Of a DNA stretch of 64,000 bases, positions 62,554 through 64,000 are shown piece after piece. The stretch's first letter is position 1; each line of letters opens with the position of its first letter. This DNA is from Chionoecetes opilio (Eukaryota > Arthropoda > Malacostraca > Decapoda > Majidae): NCBI GenBank assembly GCA_016584305.1, contig JACEEZ010001188.1, positions 128,745 to 192,744 on the forward strand, in the 5' to 3' direction. The notes beneath the pieces were generated by a model that saw only the letters and a program-made list of their open reading frames with translations, was not told the origin of the DNA and did not search any database. The position numbers and the translations under genes are program-made.

Positions 62554-62826
62554 AATGCGTCAGTAGACCTGTAGGAGGCGGTAGAAAATGGAGGGGCGAA
62601 TGGGGGTGTAGGAAGGTTGGAGAACCAAACACAACAACCTCTTCCAATGATGACTTGGAAGATACAGAGCGGGCAGCAGCGAGGAATCTACAGCAGACAC
62701 CCTAACACATTGCCAAATATACAAAAAAAGTACAAAAATTCAATCGCTCCCACCGAAATTGTCAAAACAGCTGAGGACGTTATTCCCGCCCTAAGTTTTT
62801 TGGCGTCCTAAGTTTTTTTGCGCCGA

Positions 62827-62829
<3 letters not shown>

Positions 62830-62861
<32 letters not shown>
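62830..62861. repeat. (TA)n microsatellite
   Basis: Short TA array shared as target by Tc-M copy 2 (left) and Tig-F copy 5 (right). Confidence 0.95.
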
Positions 62862-62864
<3 letters not shown>

Positions 62865-63254
62865 TACCCTCCCGAGTTTGGCGCTTGCTTTCTTCCGTTG
62901 GCATAGCGCTAAACTTGAGGATCGCGAAACTCGGGTATTGAAAACACTGTAAAAATGCTTATTTATTCCGGTACGAGGTGTAACGTATTTTACGGCTTAT
63001 AAGACTCACTTTCTCCCTCCAAAAATACCCTGAATATGTCCCGAGCCCCTGTCCACCCAGCAGTGAATGGGTACCGGGTGTTAGTCGGGGGTTTGTGACC
63101 AGCCTCCCGGGGTGGTGGCTTCGGCCAAAATTAGAGGACAGGCGAGGAGGAAGAGGAGGAGAGGAGATGACCTACGAGCTTGAGCTTGAGTTGGGAGTCA
63201 CCCAGCGGATGCTGTCGGTGAAGCCTTTGGTTCGGCGTTCTTCCACACACGTAG
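62862..63254 (+). mobile_element. Tig-F, copy 5, interrupted by Tig-A
   Basis: It starts CAGTACCCTCCCGAGTTTGG and follows copy 4 through GGATGCTGTCGGTGAAGCCT to CACACACGTAG. A TA and a Tig-A end then begin. The remainder is not in the window. Confidence 0.85.
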
Positions 63255-63256
63255 TA

Positions 63257-63532
63257 CAGGGAGGTTCCGAAGATACAAGCAGTTAGGTTCCACCTGGCAT
63301 ACTCGTAAAGCGAAATCTCGTATAACGAAACACATAACTACTGGTAAAATATAGGTTTGGTTCCAGGACTCCATCAATTAAAAAAAAAAAGACATGTTTT
63401 TTAAGCCAAAATAAACTATAGCAAACACAACAAACACACAGCGTCTATATTACCCACACTGTACTACCTATTCTGTAGAAAAAGCATTCTGAAAGAGAAA
63501 ATTGCACACAAAATAACATAACTGCACATTAG
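63257..63532. mobile_element. Tig-A left region, truncated
   Basis: CAGGGAGGTTCCGAAGATAC, then TTAGGTTCCACCTGGCATAC, through the A-run to CATAACTGCACAT match 47132-47385. It breaks at a TTA, after which unrelated sequence follows. Confidence 0.85.
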
Positions 63533-64000
63533 GGTGTCCCAAGATCATAGAGGGAAAAAATGAAACATGTTTTTTTCACTTTCTCGTGTCTTACTTCTGT
63601 TCACACATGCATAAGAAGAGTTCCTGTGAAATTAGATGAAATTCGGAGAATATTTAGGGGTTGCGACAAACTGAACAATTTTCTAATAACCTTCAAAAAC
63701 AAAGAAAAAACTCAAAACATCCCACATTTTTAGAAAGAAACTTATAAGGAAAGCAAAACAGACAGTTTTCATTGTTTCCATTCAGAAAGCCTTCTTATGA
63801 AGGTCCTCCTTCTTTTCCCACCCCACAAGTTTCCGATGGTGGTGGACTAACTGGAGGAGATACTTCTCCTGTGCGGCCGATCGGGACCCCAGTAGCGCTG
63901 GACAGGGCGATGCCCGCTCCGCGGCATGTGACCACTCGGAGGCCCAATGCCCTTTTCCCCGGCGTCCTTTAATCGGGCGTCTCCCCACAAGCCGGGGCCT
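63533..64000. other. Unassigned sequence, probably the start of another inserted element
   Basis: It begins GGGTGTCCCAAGATCATAGA right at the break in Tig-A, as expected for a nested insertion whose other end lies beyond the window. GC content rises after 63800. No protein or repeat family is recognised. Confidence 0.45.

Larger units (their letters stand above)
61802..62829. mobile_element. Tc-M, copy 2: 1.03-kb near-perfect palindrome from a Tc1-like element
   Basis: The ends CAGTCGGCCCAAAAAACTTA and the complement CAGTCGGCGCAAAAAAACTT are bordered by TA within (TA)n. The two halves (61802-62310 and 62320-62829) are inverted copies of the same 5' part of a Tc1-like transposon: end, leader and transposase N-terminus. 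They meet at AATAATCATTTTGAGCAGTT. The catalytic half of the transposase is absent from both arms. A second copy with the same architecture (58925-59790) shows that the palindromic form itself has transposed. Confidence 0.9.

Overview
The window is eukaryotic, repeat-dominated DNA, most likely from a decapod crustacean. Three things suggest this: the LINE types (CR1-like, RTE-like, Jockey-like), the crowd of Tigger/pogo elements with TA target sites, and arthropod-type (TTAGG)n traces next to long (TA)n arrays. The species is inferred, not proven. Nothing prokaryotic is present and no host gene can be assembled; there is one possible host exon (38930-39062). I named repeat families Tig-A to Tig-L, MITE-P to MITE-S and Tc-M for this report; these are not database names. 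Exact insertion sites were read from target duplications (TSDs), restored reading frames and unoccupied sister copies.

Region 1 (1-28125) is one CR1/Jockey-like LINE of about 3.8 kb. DNA transposons have inflated it more than seven-fold. In order: ORF1, endonuclease up to the SDH motif, [Tig-C], linker, [Tig-D], start of the RT domain, [a ~480-bp TTAA-target MITE swollen to 13.7 kb by Tig-B, Tig-A, a piggyBac relic, MITE-P and Tig-G], RT, [Tig-E], RT with FADD, ORF2 C-terminus, and a 14-bp tail repeat that holds [a Tig-F copy]. That Tig-F is split by a 6.9-kb element with an 8-bp TSD. The 6.9-kb element contains an inverted LTR-like palindrome, a CR1 relic and a broken mariner. Positions 5345-15800 look like poorly polished sequence, with homopolymer runs, frameshifts and a duplicated Tig-A end.

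Region 2 (28125-42610) holds further Tig-F copies carrying an embedded tRNA-derived SINE, a complete Tig-A MITE, a CR1 3' end, a second 5'-complete copy of the first LINE on the minus strand, Tig-G, Tig-H with a nested MITE-Q, LINE fragments, a second tRNA-derived SINE, and Tig-I.

Region 3 (42610-54170) is a chain of TA-target transposons separated only by (TA)n: Tig-C, Tig-K, Tig-J, Tig-A and Tig-H. Tig-K is full length and encodes the one long intact protein of the window, a 584-residue Tigger transposase. Tig-A carries a probable solo LTR, a 3-bp-TSD MITE and an expanded 24-bp minisatellite. Tig-H carries an RTE retrotransposon with a clean 14-bp TSD, a Tig-F copy and a Tig-G copy.

Region 4 (54170-64000) is again partly low quality. 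It holds a SINE with clear A and B boxes, LINE endonuclease and CR1 tail fragments, degenerate Tig-A, Tig-C and Tig-L pieces, two copies of a palindromic Tc1-like element (Tc-M) with facing transposase N-termini, and truncated Tig-F and Tig-A. No undescribed operon-like system was found. The most unusual signals are the TE stratigraphy, the PCNA-box-like C-termini shared by three Tigger families, the palindromic Tc-M family, the inverted LTR structure, and the repeated survival of DNA-binding transposase N-termini in deletion derivatives.
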